This document shows, piece by piece, positions 8,372-17,390 of a stretch of DNA of 44,780 nucleotides. Each line of letters starts with the position of its first letter. Within the stretch, counting starts at the first letter, position 1. This stretch comes from Planctomycetaceae bacterium. GTDB taxonomy: Bacteria; Planctomycetota; Planctomycetia; Pirellulales; Pirellulaceae. The position numbers were made by a program, and so were the translations under genes. The stretch covers positions 1-44,780 of the forward strand of contig WFWZ01000059.1 in NCBI GenBank assembly GCA_015490875.1, given 5' to 3'. The notes beneath the pieces were generated by a model that made no database searches, was not told the origin of the DNA, and saw nothing but the letters and a program-made list of their open reading frames with translations.

Positions 8372-11143
8372 TCATGGCCAGGAGCCGGTGATTGTCGAAT
8401 GGTAGCCCGAGCCGTCGTGCCAGACGAACCGAGCGGTCAAGTCGAGGCGGCGCGCGAGGTCCGGGCCATCGGACTCCCCAAGTACCATCAGCGCCGTCGC
8501 CCAGGCGTCGGCGAGTACCGCCGAGCGATGAACGACAGTGACTTGCACAAGATGATGTCGGACAGGCCGGCCGGTCCGAGGGTCGAGAATGTGCGATCCG
8601 TTTCCACGCCGCTGGCGGTAGGTCCCCGACGTGGCGATGGCCCGGTTGTCAAGTTCCACAACGGTGGCGAGCGATGCCCGAGATCGACGCTTGCCCGGAG
8701 ACTCGATGGCCACTCGCCACGGTCGACCGGCGGGGTGCCGACCCACCGATCGATACTCGCCGCCCAAGCCGAACAGACAGGCGGTCACGCCGTGCCGCTG
8801 GAGTACTTCGACTACCTGATCGACGGCGAGTCCCTTGGCGACGGCTGACAAGTCGATCTCGATGGTCGGTCTTGTTTTGCAAAGCCGCGGCGATTGTCCG
8901 GAGCGTTCGATCGACACGTTTTGAAAGCCGATGTCTTGAAGCGTTGTTTGAACGAGAAAGTGAGAAGGTGGAGAAGCGGATTGCCCTGTCGGACCGAAGC
9001 CCCACAGACGCACAAGCGGACCAACCGTCACGTCGAACGCTCCACCAGATGCAAGCCAAACTTGGCGGCTCGTTTCCATGAGATGGGCCATATCCTCATC
9101 AATGGAAACTCCCGACTCGGATCGATTGAACTGCGACACAGTTGAATTCGGCTTCCAGTGGGAAAGTTGCCGTTCCAGTCGCTCGAGCGTCACGGTAACC
9201 AACTCACGGAGTTCACGAGTGGTCTGGTCTTTCGGCACGTGGCAGTGCAGTTCCCAGTTGGTACCCATGGCGACGCCGGTAAGCGTCGTTAGAGGAGCGG
9301 GGGGCGATTGCAACGAAAGGGCGAGAGTGGGCGCCATCGCACCGAGAGGACGCAGGAGGGACACATTGTTGTCACTCTTGGTGGACGTCTCGACTGTAGG
9401 GCGACGAGCCGCACGTGGTTCGTGCGGCCATGCCCAAAGGAGCACCGCGAGTCCTAAGAGAAGGGCGGCCGCCAGATCGGCGCGACGCCGAGCGGCTGTT
9501 CGTCGCTGGCGACGCGCGTACTCGAGGATGGCACCAGTCGGGCAGCCGAAACGGCAGTAGGCCATGGGGACGGCGGCCGAGGCGGCGAGTCCCAGCAGGG
9601 CCAACATGATCGTGGCGACTCCGGCTACCGGCCAAAGAAACGCATGGAAAGGTTCGACCGAGGCTGCCGAGAAGGGCAGCCGGTCGAACGCGATGAGCAG
9701 AACGATGACCAAGACAGCGGCTGGACCGGCTCGCAGGACGCGCAGCAGCCGGCCTCGAGGACGCAGCCTCCCGGGGAGGCGTCCCCGCACGAGCCCTTGT
9801 GCGGCGCCGAAGGGGCAGACCGCCTGGCAGTACCACGGTTTGCCCGTGGCCAAGGGAACGAGAAACGCAGCGCCGACCAGGACAGCCAGCCCGGCGACTC
9901 GCCGCCACGGGATCCCGTGTTGCGCCCAGCCGATCAGAAGCGCCTGCGAAACCATGTCACCGTTGGCAAAGCCGAGATAGCCGACGAGGACAAGATACCA
10001 GAGCGTGCGCACGCGGCGCGAACGACGAAGTCGTGTGAAGGTGAACACCAGGGCCCCCAGAAGAACACTGAGGGTTCCCCAGTCGTGAGCCGTCGGGTGC
10101 CACGTAGGATCGCTTTCTTTGGAGAGGTGTTGGGCATCCAGTTCGGCCAGCCGTTTCAGTCCGAGCAGGATGGTTTGGCTGGTGATCGTCGCACCGGAAA
10201 CTCCTTCGATGTCACTGGTGGCCGGATCGTAGTTTCGGAATTCTGCCAACGTGCGGCCTCGCAGAAGTTCGCGCATCGGTTCATCTTCGGCCACATCGCT
10301 TGTGTACGGCGTGTTGTCGTAGCTCCGCCGGAGTCGATAATCGATGAGACGGTCGTGCGCGTCGAAGGCCCAGAGCATGTCGGTGGGGCCTTGGTAACCG
10401 ATGATGCCGTCGGTCATGGGAGCCGACCTTACGACGCGCCCGATGCGCCGGCCTTGCGAGTCATAAATCAGATAGTGTGGCAGTGCCGAGCTGCTTTGGC
10501 GGCGCCATGAGGCGGCTTGAGGAAAGATCGATTGCACCTCTGCGAATGTCAGAGGGTCGGGGAACCGGAGGGACGTCGTGGCGCCTCCGAGTCGGCGTTG
10601 GACCGATTCCAGGATCGCCGCACTGGTGAGTGTTGCTCCACTGACGGCATCCACGGCCGGTGCCTTGCGCAGTTCGGCTGGCGTTCGCCCTTGGAGCGAC
10701 TGGAGGAACCGTTCATCGGCTTCGACTTGAGCCACGTGTTCGGGCGTGTCAGCACTTGTAAGGATTTCCAGGCCGACGATGCGTTGGCGAGTATCGAGCA
10801 CGATGAGGACGTTGGTTGGACCGGAGAATCCGATGACGTCATCGGTAGCGGGTGACGTCGTGAGGCAGAGGCCGAGGGGAGTGCCGTCGTGCGATTGGAC
10901 GATCCAGCGGTGTGGATCGTCGCGCGTCGCAGCGAGTCGATCGGCGGAGGGAAGAAAGCGACGCACGTGCGGGAGCAGCTCGATGGACGCTTGCGTCACA
11001 TCGAGTTGCCCCAGCGAGTTTCGGCGGGCCGCATCATGGACGAGCCAGCAGATTGCCAGGAGAACCAACCAGCGCGCGGCGACGGCAAGCGCAGTCGGCC
11101 AGCGCCGCGAGGATGGAGGCGGTGTCATGGTCGTTCGCGGCAT
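8372..11143 (-). CDS. Fused membrane flavoprotein: two FMN-binding domains, Fer4_5-type membrane domain and ApbE flavinyltransferase
   Basis: About 923 residues from ATG 11143; a further upstream ATG at 11239 would overlap the preceding gene by 53 bp, so the shorter start is preferred. Domain order: one N-terminal membrane segment; FMN-binding domain 1 with SGATLTS (acceptor Thr about 171); FMN-binding domain 2 with SGATITS (Thr about 319); a multi-pass membrane region with CxxxCP motifs at Cys439/443 (YCQAVCPFG) and Cys530/534 (YCRFGCPTG) as in NosR/NapH-type Fer4_5 domains; and ApbE from about residue 620 (MGTNW, DLSAVAKGLAVD, LGGEYRSVG, ILDPRTGRPV, LADAWATALMVLG). ApbE attaches FMN to Thr of SGAT motifs using FAD, so the polypeptide carries both enzyme and likely substrates. 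Role is extracytoplasmic or transmembrane electron transfer. Odd points: TSGTY replaces the usual TSGDY, and no CxxCxxC ferredoxin clusters are present. Confidence 0.88.
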   Translation of the reverse strand: MPRTTMTPPPSSRRWPTALAVAARWLVLLAICWLVHDAARRNSLGQLDVTQASIELLPHVRRFLPSADRLAATRDDPHRWIVQSHDGTPLGLCLTTSPATDDVIGFSGPTNVLIVLDTRQRIVGLEILTSADTPEHVAQVEADERFLQSLQGRTPAELRKAPAVDAVSGATLTSAAILESVQRRLGGATTSLRFPDPLTFAEVQSIFPQAASWRRQSSSALPHYLIYDSQGRRIGRVVRSAPMTDGIIGYQGPTDMLWAFDAHDRLIDYRLRRSYDNTPYTSDVAEDEPMRELLRGRTLAEFRNYDPATSDIEGVSGATITSQTILLGLKRLAELDAQHLSKESDPTWHPTAHDWGTLSVLLGALVFTFTRLRRSRRVRTLWYLVLVGYLGFANGDMVSQALLIGWAQHGIPWRRVAGLAVLVGAAFLVPLATGKPWYCQAVCPFGAAQGLVRGRLPGRLRPRGRLLRVLRAGPAAVLVIVLLIAFDRLPFSAASVEPFHAFLWPVAGVATIMLALLGLAASAAVPMAYCRFGCPTGAILEYARRQRRTAARRRADLAAALLLGLAVLLWAWPHEPRAARRPTVETSTKSDNNVSLLRPLGAMAPTLALSLQSPPAPLTTLTGVAMGTNWELHCHVPKDQTTRELRELVTVTLERLERQLSHWKPNSTVSQFNRSESGVSIDEDMAHLMETSRQVWLASGGAFDVTVGPLVRLWGFGPTGQSASPPSHFLVQTTLQDIGFQNVSIERSGQSPRLCKTRPTIEIDLSAVAKGLAVDQVVEVLQRHGVTACLFGLGGEYRSVGRHPAGRPWRVAIESPGKRRSRASLATVVELDNRAIATSGTYRQRRGNGSHILDPRTGRPVRHHLVQVTVVHRSAVLADAWATALMVLGESDGPDLARRLDLTARFVWHDGSGYHSTITGSWP

Positions 11144-11186
11144 CGAGGATCCCAGCCGGCAGGTGGCGACAAAGTGTCTTCCAGCG

Positions 11187-13469
11187 TCAGCGGGAGGCGG
11201 CAAACCAAACGGCATCGGCATGCACGATGCCCGCAGCATTTTCGGTCGAAATGACGACCTCGCACGTTTCGTCGCCGGTGACAGCGATCTGTCCCAGCGA
11301 AATGAAGCCGTTTTCCAGAGGCGGCTTCTTTTGCATGTCGACGGTGAGCTTCCGTTCGAACGACGCGGTCTTCACAGTGACGGGAACGCGGGTACCTCGG
11401 TTAGGATGGGGGCGGTACGCGAGTCGCACGTCGTAACGACCGCTTGGAAGTCGTGTGGTGAAGCGGATGCGAGCTCCTTTGTCGGGCGGTGCATAGAGGT
11501 ACCCGTAGCCGACAAAGCCCTTCAGTCCTTGGCCTTCGGTCCACGGCCCTTCTTTTTCCGCCTGTCGGTCGTCGACAACGACGCCGGGCAATGTTTCGGG
11601 GTCGAGTCCCGGCATGGGGCCTTCGGGACGTGCCGGCAGAAGGACGCTCGGCATTTCGATCGGGCTGTTCACGGTTTTGCGGCGAGCCTTCCCGGGCAGC
11701 TTCAGGAGCGATTCCAGTTCTTTCCAGTGCCTGATATAGACTTCACGGGGTGTGCAGTAATGCTTGGCGCAGATCGATGCGGCTTTGCCGACGACTTCTC
11801 CCATCATACCGCACGTTTTCATCACGCGCACGGTTCCCAGTGCCTCATGGGTGACACTGATACAGCGGCCGGCCATGAAGAGGTTGCCGATGTTGCGTGA
11901 GTAGAAGCATCGATAGGGGATCGGGTAGCCATAGGTGCGGTCGACGCGGCGGTCGAACTTGGCCATCGAAATGAACGGGTTGTCGGGATACTTCTTGGCG
12001 AATTGTTTCTTGGGGTAGTGCAGGTCGATGCTCCAAGTGCTCGGAACGCAACCATCGGGATACTGCTTCTTTTCGACGACATCTTGTTCGCTCAGGACGA
12101 CATCGCCCATCAACCGGCGCGACTCGCGCGGGCCGCCGATGAAGGCGATCCAGACGAGTCTTGCGTTTCGGTGCTTGTCCCGGCCGTCCCGGTTCTTCAT
12201 CGCATTGAAAGCACCGTAAACGGCGCGGAAGTTCCAATCTCGGATCGCTTCGGCTTCTCGGATCGGATCCTTGTCGAAGCCGCTCTCCCAGAACCATTCG
12301 CCGTGGTATCGGCGAGGGTAGGGGAAGTCCTTCATCGTCAGGTCGAGGGCCCACGGTGTCTCGGGGAACTCCACCTCGTGATCGGTTTCTTCCCAGATCC
12401 ACATGTTGCTCATGCCCATCCGGCCTTTGGGTGTCATTTCCCAGTCGGCGCCGGCCAGATAGCCGATCGTTCCATGTCCCGTGCAATCGGCGAAGCTGCG
12501 GCCTCGAAACCGTTTTCGCTGGCTCGTTCGCGTGTCGAACGCTTCAACCGCGACGATCTTGCCGTTCTCGGTTTCGACACGGTAGGCATGGTGATTGAGG
12601 AAGAGATCGATGTTTGGTTCAGCTCGAACAACCGCTTCCTTCTTAGCATCTTCGAACTCTTCGGGGCGTCCTGGTGATTTGGTGGCGTGGTCGGCGAGTT
12701 CCTCGACGATTTCCCCGATCCGCGGGAACTTGCCTCGGCGGATGAGACCTTGAGCCCAGACGCGCACTTCGCTCGAGCCGTTCCCGCCGAGGACGGGGCG
12801 GTTTTGGATGAGAGCGACGCGGCAGCCCATCCGAGCTGCGGAAATGGCCGCGGCCGTCCCCGCGTATCCTCCTCCCACGACGACCAGATCATAGCCGCCG
12901 AGATCTTCGGGGCCTTCGTCGAGTCCCAGCTTCTTCTGACGCCATCTTGTCAGCTCGGGGAGATCGTTGGGCGGCCGTTCGTCCAAGTCTTGGGTGAAGT
13001 AGATGGCATCGCAGCGGCCTTCGAAACCGGTGAGGTCATGGAGGGACACTTCGACCGACGGATCGGTGATGTCGAGGATGCCTCCGTCTTGCCACTGCCA
13101 GTCTTTCCCTTGCGTTCCAAAGGTGGGTTCGAGGGGTTTTCCGTTGACGAGCACTTGGAAGCGGCCGGGATGGCCCGGGGCATTCCATCGGGCGACCCAG
13201 TCATACGTGCGCACCCAGACTCGGTAGCGGCCTGTCGCCGGCAGCCGGATCTTTCGCCGGGCGTCGGCCACGGGACGCCCCATGCCGTGTGCCAGCAGAT
13301 AGGGAGAGCCCATGGTATCGATGAACTGGGTGTCGAGTTTCCATCCACCTGTATCCGAAAAACTTTCGGCTTCGACAAGGAAGGAGGACTGTGCGTTCAT
13401 CGTAGGTATGTCCATGAAGGCCAACAGAGAGGCGAGGCACCAAAGGGGGAGGGAGTGGAATCGAGTCAT
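11187..13469 (-). CDS. Secreted FAD-dependent oxidoreductase with flanking beta-sandwich domains
   Basis: The 760-residue protein has a signal peptide (MTRFHSLPLWCLASLLAF). An N-terminal carbohydrate-binding-like beta-sandwich (about 30-160, EAESFSDTGGW...) is followed by an FAD_oxidored domain: dinucleotide loop VVVGGGYAGTAAAIS at 196-210, GGNGSSEVRVWAQG just after, FADCTGHGTIGYLAGA mid-way, and NLFMAGRCISVTHEALGTVR near the end of the fold. The C-terminal 100 residues (FTTRLPSGRYDVRLAY... ending HADAVWFA) resemble the golvesin/xanthan-lyase C-terminal domain. Such planctomycete proteins are probably periplasmic oxidoreductases acting on sugars or polysaccharides; the substrate is unknown. 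It lies between the thioesterase (58 bp upstream) and the ApbE fusion (43 bp downstream), all on the minus strand, so a shared transcript is possible. The ribosome-binding site is weak. Confidence 0.88.
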   Translation of the reverse strand: MTRFHSLPLWCLASLLAFMDIPTMNAQSSFLVEAESFSDTGGWKLDTQFIDTMGSPYLLAHGMGRPVADARRKIRLPATGRYRVWVRTYDWVARWNAPGHPGRFQVLVNGKPLEPTFGTQGKDWQWQDGGILDITDPSVEVSLHDLTGFEGRCDAIYFTQDLDERPPNDLPELTRWRQKKLGLDEGPEDLGGYDLVVVGGGYAGTAAAISAARMGCRVALIQNRPVLGGNGSSEVRVWAQGLIRRGKFPRIGEIVEELADHATKSPGRPEEFEDAKKEAVVRAEPNIDLFLNHHAYRVETENGKIVAVEAFDTRTSQRKRFRGRSFADCTGHGTIGYLAGADWEMTPKGRMGMSNMWIWEETDHEVEFPETPWALDLTMKDFPYPRRYHGEWFWESGFDKDPIREAEAIRDWNFRAVYGAFNAMKNRDGRDKHRNARLVWIAFIGGPRESRRLMGDVVLSEQDVVEKKQYPDGCVPSTWSIDLHYPKKQFAKKYPDNPFISMAKFDRRVDRTYGYPIPYRCFYSRNIGNLFMAGRCISVTHEALGTVRVMKTCGMMGEVVGKAASICAKHYCTPREVYIRHWKELESLLKLPGKARRKTVNSPIEMPSVLLPARPEGPMPGLDPETLPGVVVDDRQAEKEGPWTEGQGLKGFVGYGYLYAPPDKGARIRFTTRLPSGRYDVRLAYRPHPNRGTRVPVTVKTASFERKLTVDMQKKPPLENGFISLGQIAVTGDETCEVVISTENAAGIVHADAVWFAASR

Positions 13470-13527
13470 GGCACCAGGGTGGGATCACGAGTCGCGAAGT
13501 AGGAGAGTGCCCAGTGGGCGCTCGCCA

Positions 13528-13980
13528 TTATACTCGAAGCGTCACACATTCGAAGGCTTCGGCGATCTCGGGTGGAATACGGATGGGGCGGCGTTTTTCG
13601 AAGTCGATCAAGACCCACCGCGTTTCGGCTCGCGCTAGCAGCTCGCGGCTGGAGCCTTCTGTTCCATCCTCGCGATCAGTGGGCTCCAGGCGTTCAATCG
13701 CATACTGACGTCTTGAGGAGACTCGTTCCATATCGCTGACCCACGTGCGCACGATGACCTGGTCTCCTTCCCACGCCGGTCTACGGTACTCGATCGTGTG
13801 GGATCGGGCGATCCAGGCCACGCCTTGTTGGAGATATCGTTCGGTCGGCCAGCCTTGTGCCGAGGAGTGGGCGACGGCTGCGGCTTCCATCCACTGAAGG
13901 TAGACGGTATTGTTGGCGTGTCCCAGCGCATCGATGGCTTCGGGGGGGACTTTGAGCCGGTATTCGAAGACGGCGGGCAT
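13528..13980 (-). CDS. 4-hydroxybenzoyl-CoA-type (YbgC/FadM-like) acyl-CoA thioesterase
   Basis: The 150-residue length and hotdog-fold signature fit single-domain 4HBT thioesterases. Residues 16-33 read AIDALGHANNTVYLQWME, the family's DxxGHxNNxxYxxWxE active-site motif, with Asp18 in the catalytic position. It would hydrolyse acyl-CoA thioesters in the cytoplasm; chain specificity cannot be read. The later strands (HTIEYRRPAWEGDQVIVRTWV and RWVLIDFEKRRPIRIP) match the fold. It follows the TlpA-like gene but is separated from it by a strong hairpin, so it probably has its own promoter or begins the leftward group with the FAD oxidoreductase and ApbE fusion. Confidence 0.9.
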   Translation of the reverse strand: MPAVFEYRLKVPPEAIDALGHANNTVYLQWMEAAAVAHSSAQGWPTERYLQQGVAWIARSHTIEYRRPAWEGDQVIVRTWVSDMERVSSRRQYAIERLEPTDREDGTEGSSRELLARAETRWVLIDFEKRRPIRIPPEIAEAFECVTLRV

Positions 13981-14006
13981 GGTTGTGTCGGGAGCTGAAA
14001 TGCAAG

Positions 14007-14033
14007 GGGCGGCCCGTCTGCCACGGGCCGCCC
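14007..14033 (-). terminator. Strong terminator-like hairpin after the TlpA-like gene
   Basis: GGGCGGCCCGT (14007-14017) and ACGGGCCGCCC (14023-14033) form a perfect 11-bp stem with a 5-nt loop. On the minus strand it lies about 30 nt past the stop of the thioredoxin gene and is followed by CTTGCATTT, a weak T-rich tail. Confidence 0.7.
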
Positions 14034-14063
14034 GACCGTCGTTTCCTATAGAGTCAATCGGCG

Positions 14064-14918
14064 TTAGGCCTTTCCACCGATCAGCTTCTTGATCATCTCT
14101 TCGACGTCGTGTGCATTCTTGGGGCCCGAACCGACGCGAATCAAGCGGACTTTGCCGTCCCGATCGATGACGACCACTTGGGGAATGCCCGTGACGCCGT
14201 ATGCTTCGCTGACCGAGTTGTCCTTGGTGACGGCGATCACGTGCTTGAGTTTATGATGCTTGGTGAACTGCTTGAGCATTTCTTGCTCGTCCTCGTGCGA
14301 GACCTTGGCCTGCGATCGGGACGCTCGCCCTGCTTTTTCATTCCAGGTGTAGTTGTAATAGTGAGTCAGCCCGACGATGACGAGTCCCTTGTCGGCGTAC
14401 TTCTCGTGCCATTCGCGCAGGTGGGGGAACGTGGAGATACACGGACCACACCAGACGGCCCAGAAATCGAGCAAGACGACTTTGCCTTTCAAGTCATCCT
14501 CCGTGAGCGGTTCGCCGTTGACCCACGCATCGACCTTCGACAGGAACGGCGGCGCGGGTTTTCCGACCAGTTCCTTCAATTTGCGTCCCGCGTCGATCAT
14601 GCTCTTGACGCGAGGCATGACCTTCTGAAATTGCTGCATTCGAGCCTTGTTCGTACCTTCGGCCTTTTCGACGGCTGCCTTCAGCGCATCATTCGCCTTG
14701 TTGAATGCTTCTTCGGCTTTGTCGGGATCGGTTCTGGCAATCCCGACGACCTCTTGCATGACTGCTTGCCAAAAAGCCTTGAGTTTCGATTCATCGTTGG
14801 GGTTTTTCTTGAGTTCGGCGATGGCGTTGTTGAGATCCGAGCCACGGGCGGGGAGAGCGAGAGGACCGGCGCCCAGCAGCAGGGCGATGGCAAGGAGAGG
14901 TAGGTAGAAACGGTTCAT
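14064..14918 (-). CDS. TlpA-like periplasmic thioredoxin with helical N-terminal domain
   Basis: ATG 14918 is preferred to an in-frame ATG at 14966 because AAGGAG precedes it and a signal peptide follows directly (MNRFYLPLLAIALLL..., cleavage near ALPARG). Residues about 28-115 form a charged helical region with no recognised family. Residues about 118-284 are a TlpA/AhpC-TSA thioredoxin fold with WCGPC (Cys157 and Cys160), the cis-proline segment GVTGIPQVVVIDRDGKV and the C-terminal helix. It probably reduces disulfides or acts as a thiol peroxidase-like redox protein in the periplasm. It is divergent from the EboC gene over 128 bp and ends in a strong hairpin, so it is likely a single-gene transcript. 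Confidence 0.9.
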   Translation of the reverse strand: MNRFYLPLLAIALLLGAGPLALPARGSDLNNAIAELKKNPNDESKLKAFWQAVMQEVVGIARTDPDKAEEAFNKANDALKAAVEKAEGTNKARMQQFQKVMPRVKSMIDAGRKLKELVGKPAPPFLSKVDAWVNGEPLTEDDLKGKVVLLDFWAVWCGPCISTFPHLREWHEKYADKGLVIVGLTHYYNYTWNEKAGRASRSQAKVSHEDEQEMLKQFTKHHKLKHVIAVTKDNSVSEAYGVTGIPQVVVIDRDGKVRLIRVGSGPKNAHDVEEMIKKLIGGKA

Positions 14919-15046
14919 GGTAGGCTCCTTTCGCTGGCCAAAATGTGGGATCATACACGTGTCCATTATGGCTGGACGAATGGGGAAGGGAAAGTGGCGA
15001 GGGGAGTCACTCTCCCCAATCGAAACGTGAAAAGCAGGAGGTGCTG

Positions 15047-15994
15047 ATGGGAAGCCGACTCATGCCGTGGCTGCGCCTGTGCCGCATCGGCAATGTATTC
15101 ACGGCATTCGCCGACGTTTGGATGGGCTATGCCGTGGCCAGCGGTTGGCTGACGATATGGGACGCCGGCAGGTGGCGGGCCTGGGGGCTTCTGACCGTCG
15201 CCTCTGGCTCGCTCTACACCGCCGGCATGGTTTGGAACGACTACTTCGACGCAGAACTCGATCGAGAAGAACGCCCCGAGCGTCCGATTCCCTCGGGGGC
15301 CATCAGCCGAGAAGCCGCTCGACGGTTGGGGCTGCTTCTGCTTGTCGTGGGAAACATGGCCGCATGGGGCGCCGGGGCAGTGACGACCGGGGCTGCCCGG
15401 TGGTTGCCGGGTACGATCGCGCTAGTGCTGAGCGCCGTGATCCTCGCCTACGACGGAGGGCTCAAGCGAACCGCGGCCGGACCGATAGCGATGGGGGCGT
15501 GTCGGAGTCTCAATGTCTTGCTTGGGATGAGCCTCATCGAGGGCGGCCTATCGCAGTGGCACGCGGGGCATGGGACGATTGCGGCGGGGCTGGGGCTGTA
15601 CGTCGCCGGCATCACCATACTGGCTCGTTCGGAAGTCGAACACAGAGGCCGTGCTGGGCCGGCGATCGGGCTGATCGTGATGCTGGCAGGGATCGCCGTG
15701 TTATCCCAGATGGACCGAGGGGTTCCCGAATCGTTACGAAGTGGTTTTCGTCCCGAGTGGGCTTGGTGGGGACTGCTGGCCTTGCTGGTCTTTCCTGTTT
15801 TCCGACGAGGCTTGGCTGCGGTTCTCGATCCGCGGCCGGAACGCATTCGTGCCGTCGTGGGCTTGGCCATCTTGACGGTCATCGTTTTGGACGCGAGTGT
15901 GGCTTTGGTGTGGCGAGGCCAACTAGCCGGGATATCCATCTTGGCGCTCTTGGCTCCCGCCTACGGGATCACTCGCGTCGTTCCGCCGACGTAA
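15047..15994 (+). CDS. eboC: UbiA-family prenyltransferase, EboC-like
   Basis: ATG 15047 follows a near-perfect ribosome-binding site (AGGAGGTG at 15036-15043); an in-frame ATG at 14945 lacks one. The 315-residue protein is a multi-pass membrane protein with the first UbiA Mg-prenyl-diphosphate motif NDYFDAELD followed by REERPERPIPSG, and a weaker second region YDGGLKRTAAGP. The opening LRLCRIGNVFTAFADVWMG and GACRSLNVLLGMSL match EboC-type proteins better than ubiquinone UbiA. EboC belongs to the ebo cluster, implicated in moving a precursor to the periplasm during scytonemin synthesis in cyanobacteria; the substrate here is unknown. It is followed 58 bp later by the EboF gene on the same strand, so an operon is likely. 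Confidence is high for UbiA family, good for EboC. Confidence 0.87.
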   Translation: MGSRLMPWLRLCRIGNVFTAFADVWMGYAVASGWLTIWDAGRWRAWGLLTVASGSLYTAGMVWNDYFDAELDREERPERPIPSGAISREAARRLGLLLLVVGNMAAWGAGAVTTGAARWLPGTIALVLSAVILAYDGGLKRTAAGPIAMGACRSLNVLLGMSLIEGGLSQWHAGHGTIAAGLGLYVAGITILARSEVEHRGRAGPAIGLIVMLAGIAVLSQMDRGVPESLRSGFRPEWAWWGLLALLVFPVFRRGLAAVLDPRPERIRAVVGLAILTVIVLDASVALVWRGQLAGISILALLAPAYGITRVVPPT

Positions 15995-16052
15995 CGAGGC
16001 AGCTTTCCTGCGGCGCCTCGGCGTCGGAGTTGTCCACCAAGGAGACGTATCC

Positions 16053-17372
16053 ATGTCGTCAGTCGTTTTCTTGTCGGTACCGGGACTACGGGAGCAGGAC
16101 GTGGCGGAGATGCCGTCGCTTCAGTCGCGACTGGCGCGTGGGGCTCAAGTCCGGCTAGCGCCACATTTCCCGTGCGTGACGTGGCCGGTGCAGGCGAATT
16201 TCATCACGGGCGTTCTGCCTCGCGATCACGGCGTCGTGGCCAATGGGTTCTTTTGGAGGGACCGAGGCGAGGTCGAGATGTGGACGGCGAAGAACTCGGT
16301 CATTCAGGCTTCGCAGATCTGGGATGACTTGCACGATTGGGAGCCCCAACGGCGCTCGGCGGTCTGGTTTCCCATGCTCTCCAAGGAGTCGGGAGCCGAC
16401 TACGTCTGCATGCCGGCCCCCATACACAATCCTGATGGCTCGGAGTCGCTTTGGTGTTACACGAAACCGCAGGAGTTTTACCGCGAGTTGCTGGAACGTT
16501 TCGGGCACTTTCCTTTGCAGCATTTCTGGGGACCTTTGGCGAACATCGAGAGTTCGCAGTGGATCGCCCAAACGGCGGCGTTCGCGTACGAGCGATTTCG
16601 GCCCGACTTTTTTTACATCTATCTTCCGCACCTCGACTATGCCGCTCAAAAAGTCGGCCCCGACTCCCCGCCGGCTCGAGAAGCCGTTCGCGAACTCGAT
16701 CAGGTGCTGGGGGAAATGATGGACCGTTTCGAAGCGGTGACCGAGGGACCGATCGTATGGGTGTGGGCTGGCGAATATGCGATCACCCCGGTCGACCATG
16801 TCGTGTATCCGAACCGGCTATTGCGAGCGGAGGGGTGGCTGGAAGTGCGGGAAACGAACGGCGAGATTCTGGATGTCGAGCGGAGTCGCGCTTGGGCACT
16901 CGTGGATCACCAGTGCGGGCATGTCTTTGTTCATCCGGAGGCTCGAGACTTGATTCCACGCATCGTCGACCGATTTCGGTCGTGCGAGGGCATCGCCGAG
17001 GTGCTGTCTGGCGACGAGCGATCTCGCTATGCACTCGATCATCCTCGCAGTGGCGATATCATCCTCGTCTCTGAGCCTCGAAGTTGGCAGGCGTACTATT
17101 GGTGGGAGGACGACAAGGCGGCGCCTGATTTTGCGCGCACGGTCGACATCCATCGCAAGCCCGGCTATGACCCGGTCGAGTTGTTTTTCGATCCGGCCAC
17201 GCGCTCGATTCCCCTCGATGCGACGCTCGTACGGGGCAGCCACGGCGCCCCCGTTACGCAGGAGTCGCAATATGCTGTGCTGGGTTGTTCGGAGGCGGCT
17301 TATCTTCCGGACGAGGGCCCGGTCCGGGATACCGACGTTCGGAGCGTGCTGGAGGCGGCCTTGCGCAGTTGA
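16053..17372 (+). CDS. eboF: Alkaline phosphatase/nucleotide pyrophosphatase-family protein, EboF-like
   Basis: The 439-residue protein begins after AAGGAG with normal spacing. It follows the phosphodiesterase-superfamily pattern: nucleophile-region PCVTWPVQANFITG (Thr43), HGVVANGFFWRD, metal-site region YLPHLDYAAQKVGPDSP, VDHQCGHVFVH, then ARTVDIHRKPGYDPVELF and RGSHGAP near the C-terminus. The last two strings are characteristic of EboF. The usual first metal-binding Asp (DG motif in the opening strand) is replaced by SVPG, so catalysis may differ from typical phosphatases. No signal peptide is seen. It lies 58 bp downstream of EboC and converges on EboB, supporting a shared role. The family call is firm; the reaction is unknown. 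Confidence 0.87.
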   Translation: MSSVVFLSVPGLREQDVAEMPSLQSRLARGAQVRLAPHFPCVTWPVQANFITGVLPRDHGVVANGFFWRDRGEVEMWTAKNSVIQASQIWDDLHDWEPQRRSAVWFPMLSKESGADYVCMPAPIHNPDGSESLWCYTKPQEFYRELLERFGHFPLQHFWGPLANIESSQWIAQTAAFAYERFRPDFFYIYLPHLDYAAQKVGPDSPPAREAVRELDQVLGEMMDRFEAVTEGPIVWVWAGEYAITPVDHVVYPNRLLRAEGWLEVRETNGEILDVERSRAWALVDHQCGHVFVHPEARDLIPRIVDRFRSCEGIAEVLSGDERSRYALDHPRSGDIILVSEPRSWQAYYWWEDDKAAPDFARTVDIHRKPGYDPVELFFDPATRSIPLDATLVRGSHGAPVTQESQYAVLGCSEAAYLPDEGPVRDTDVRSVLEAALRS

Positions 17373-17390
17373 GAAACGCGATTCTCGTTT
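17371..17390. terminator. Short shared hairpin between convergent eboF and eboB
   Basis: GAGAA (17371-17375) and TTCTC (17382-17386) pair over a 6-nt loop and are followed by GTTTT on the plus strand. The hairpin begins inside the eboF stop codon and ends four bases before the eboB stop, so it could serve both genes. The stem is short. Confidence 0.4.

Noticed and set aside
9644-10510. 288-codon plus-strand frame opposite the ApbE fusion
   Set aside because: Antisense to the Fer4_5 and FMN-binding domains; no family resemblance.
15067-16158. 363-codon plus-strand frame overlapping eboC and the start of eboF
   Set aside because: It is a shifted frame of eboC with Arg-rich composition and no membrane segments, and it crosses both real genes.
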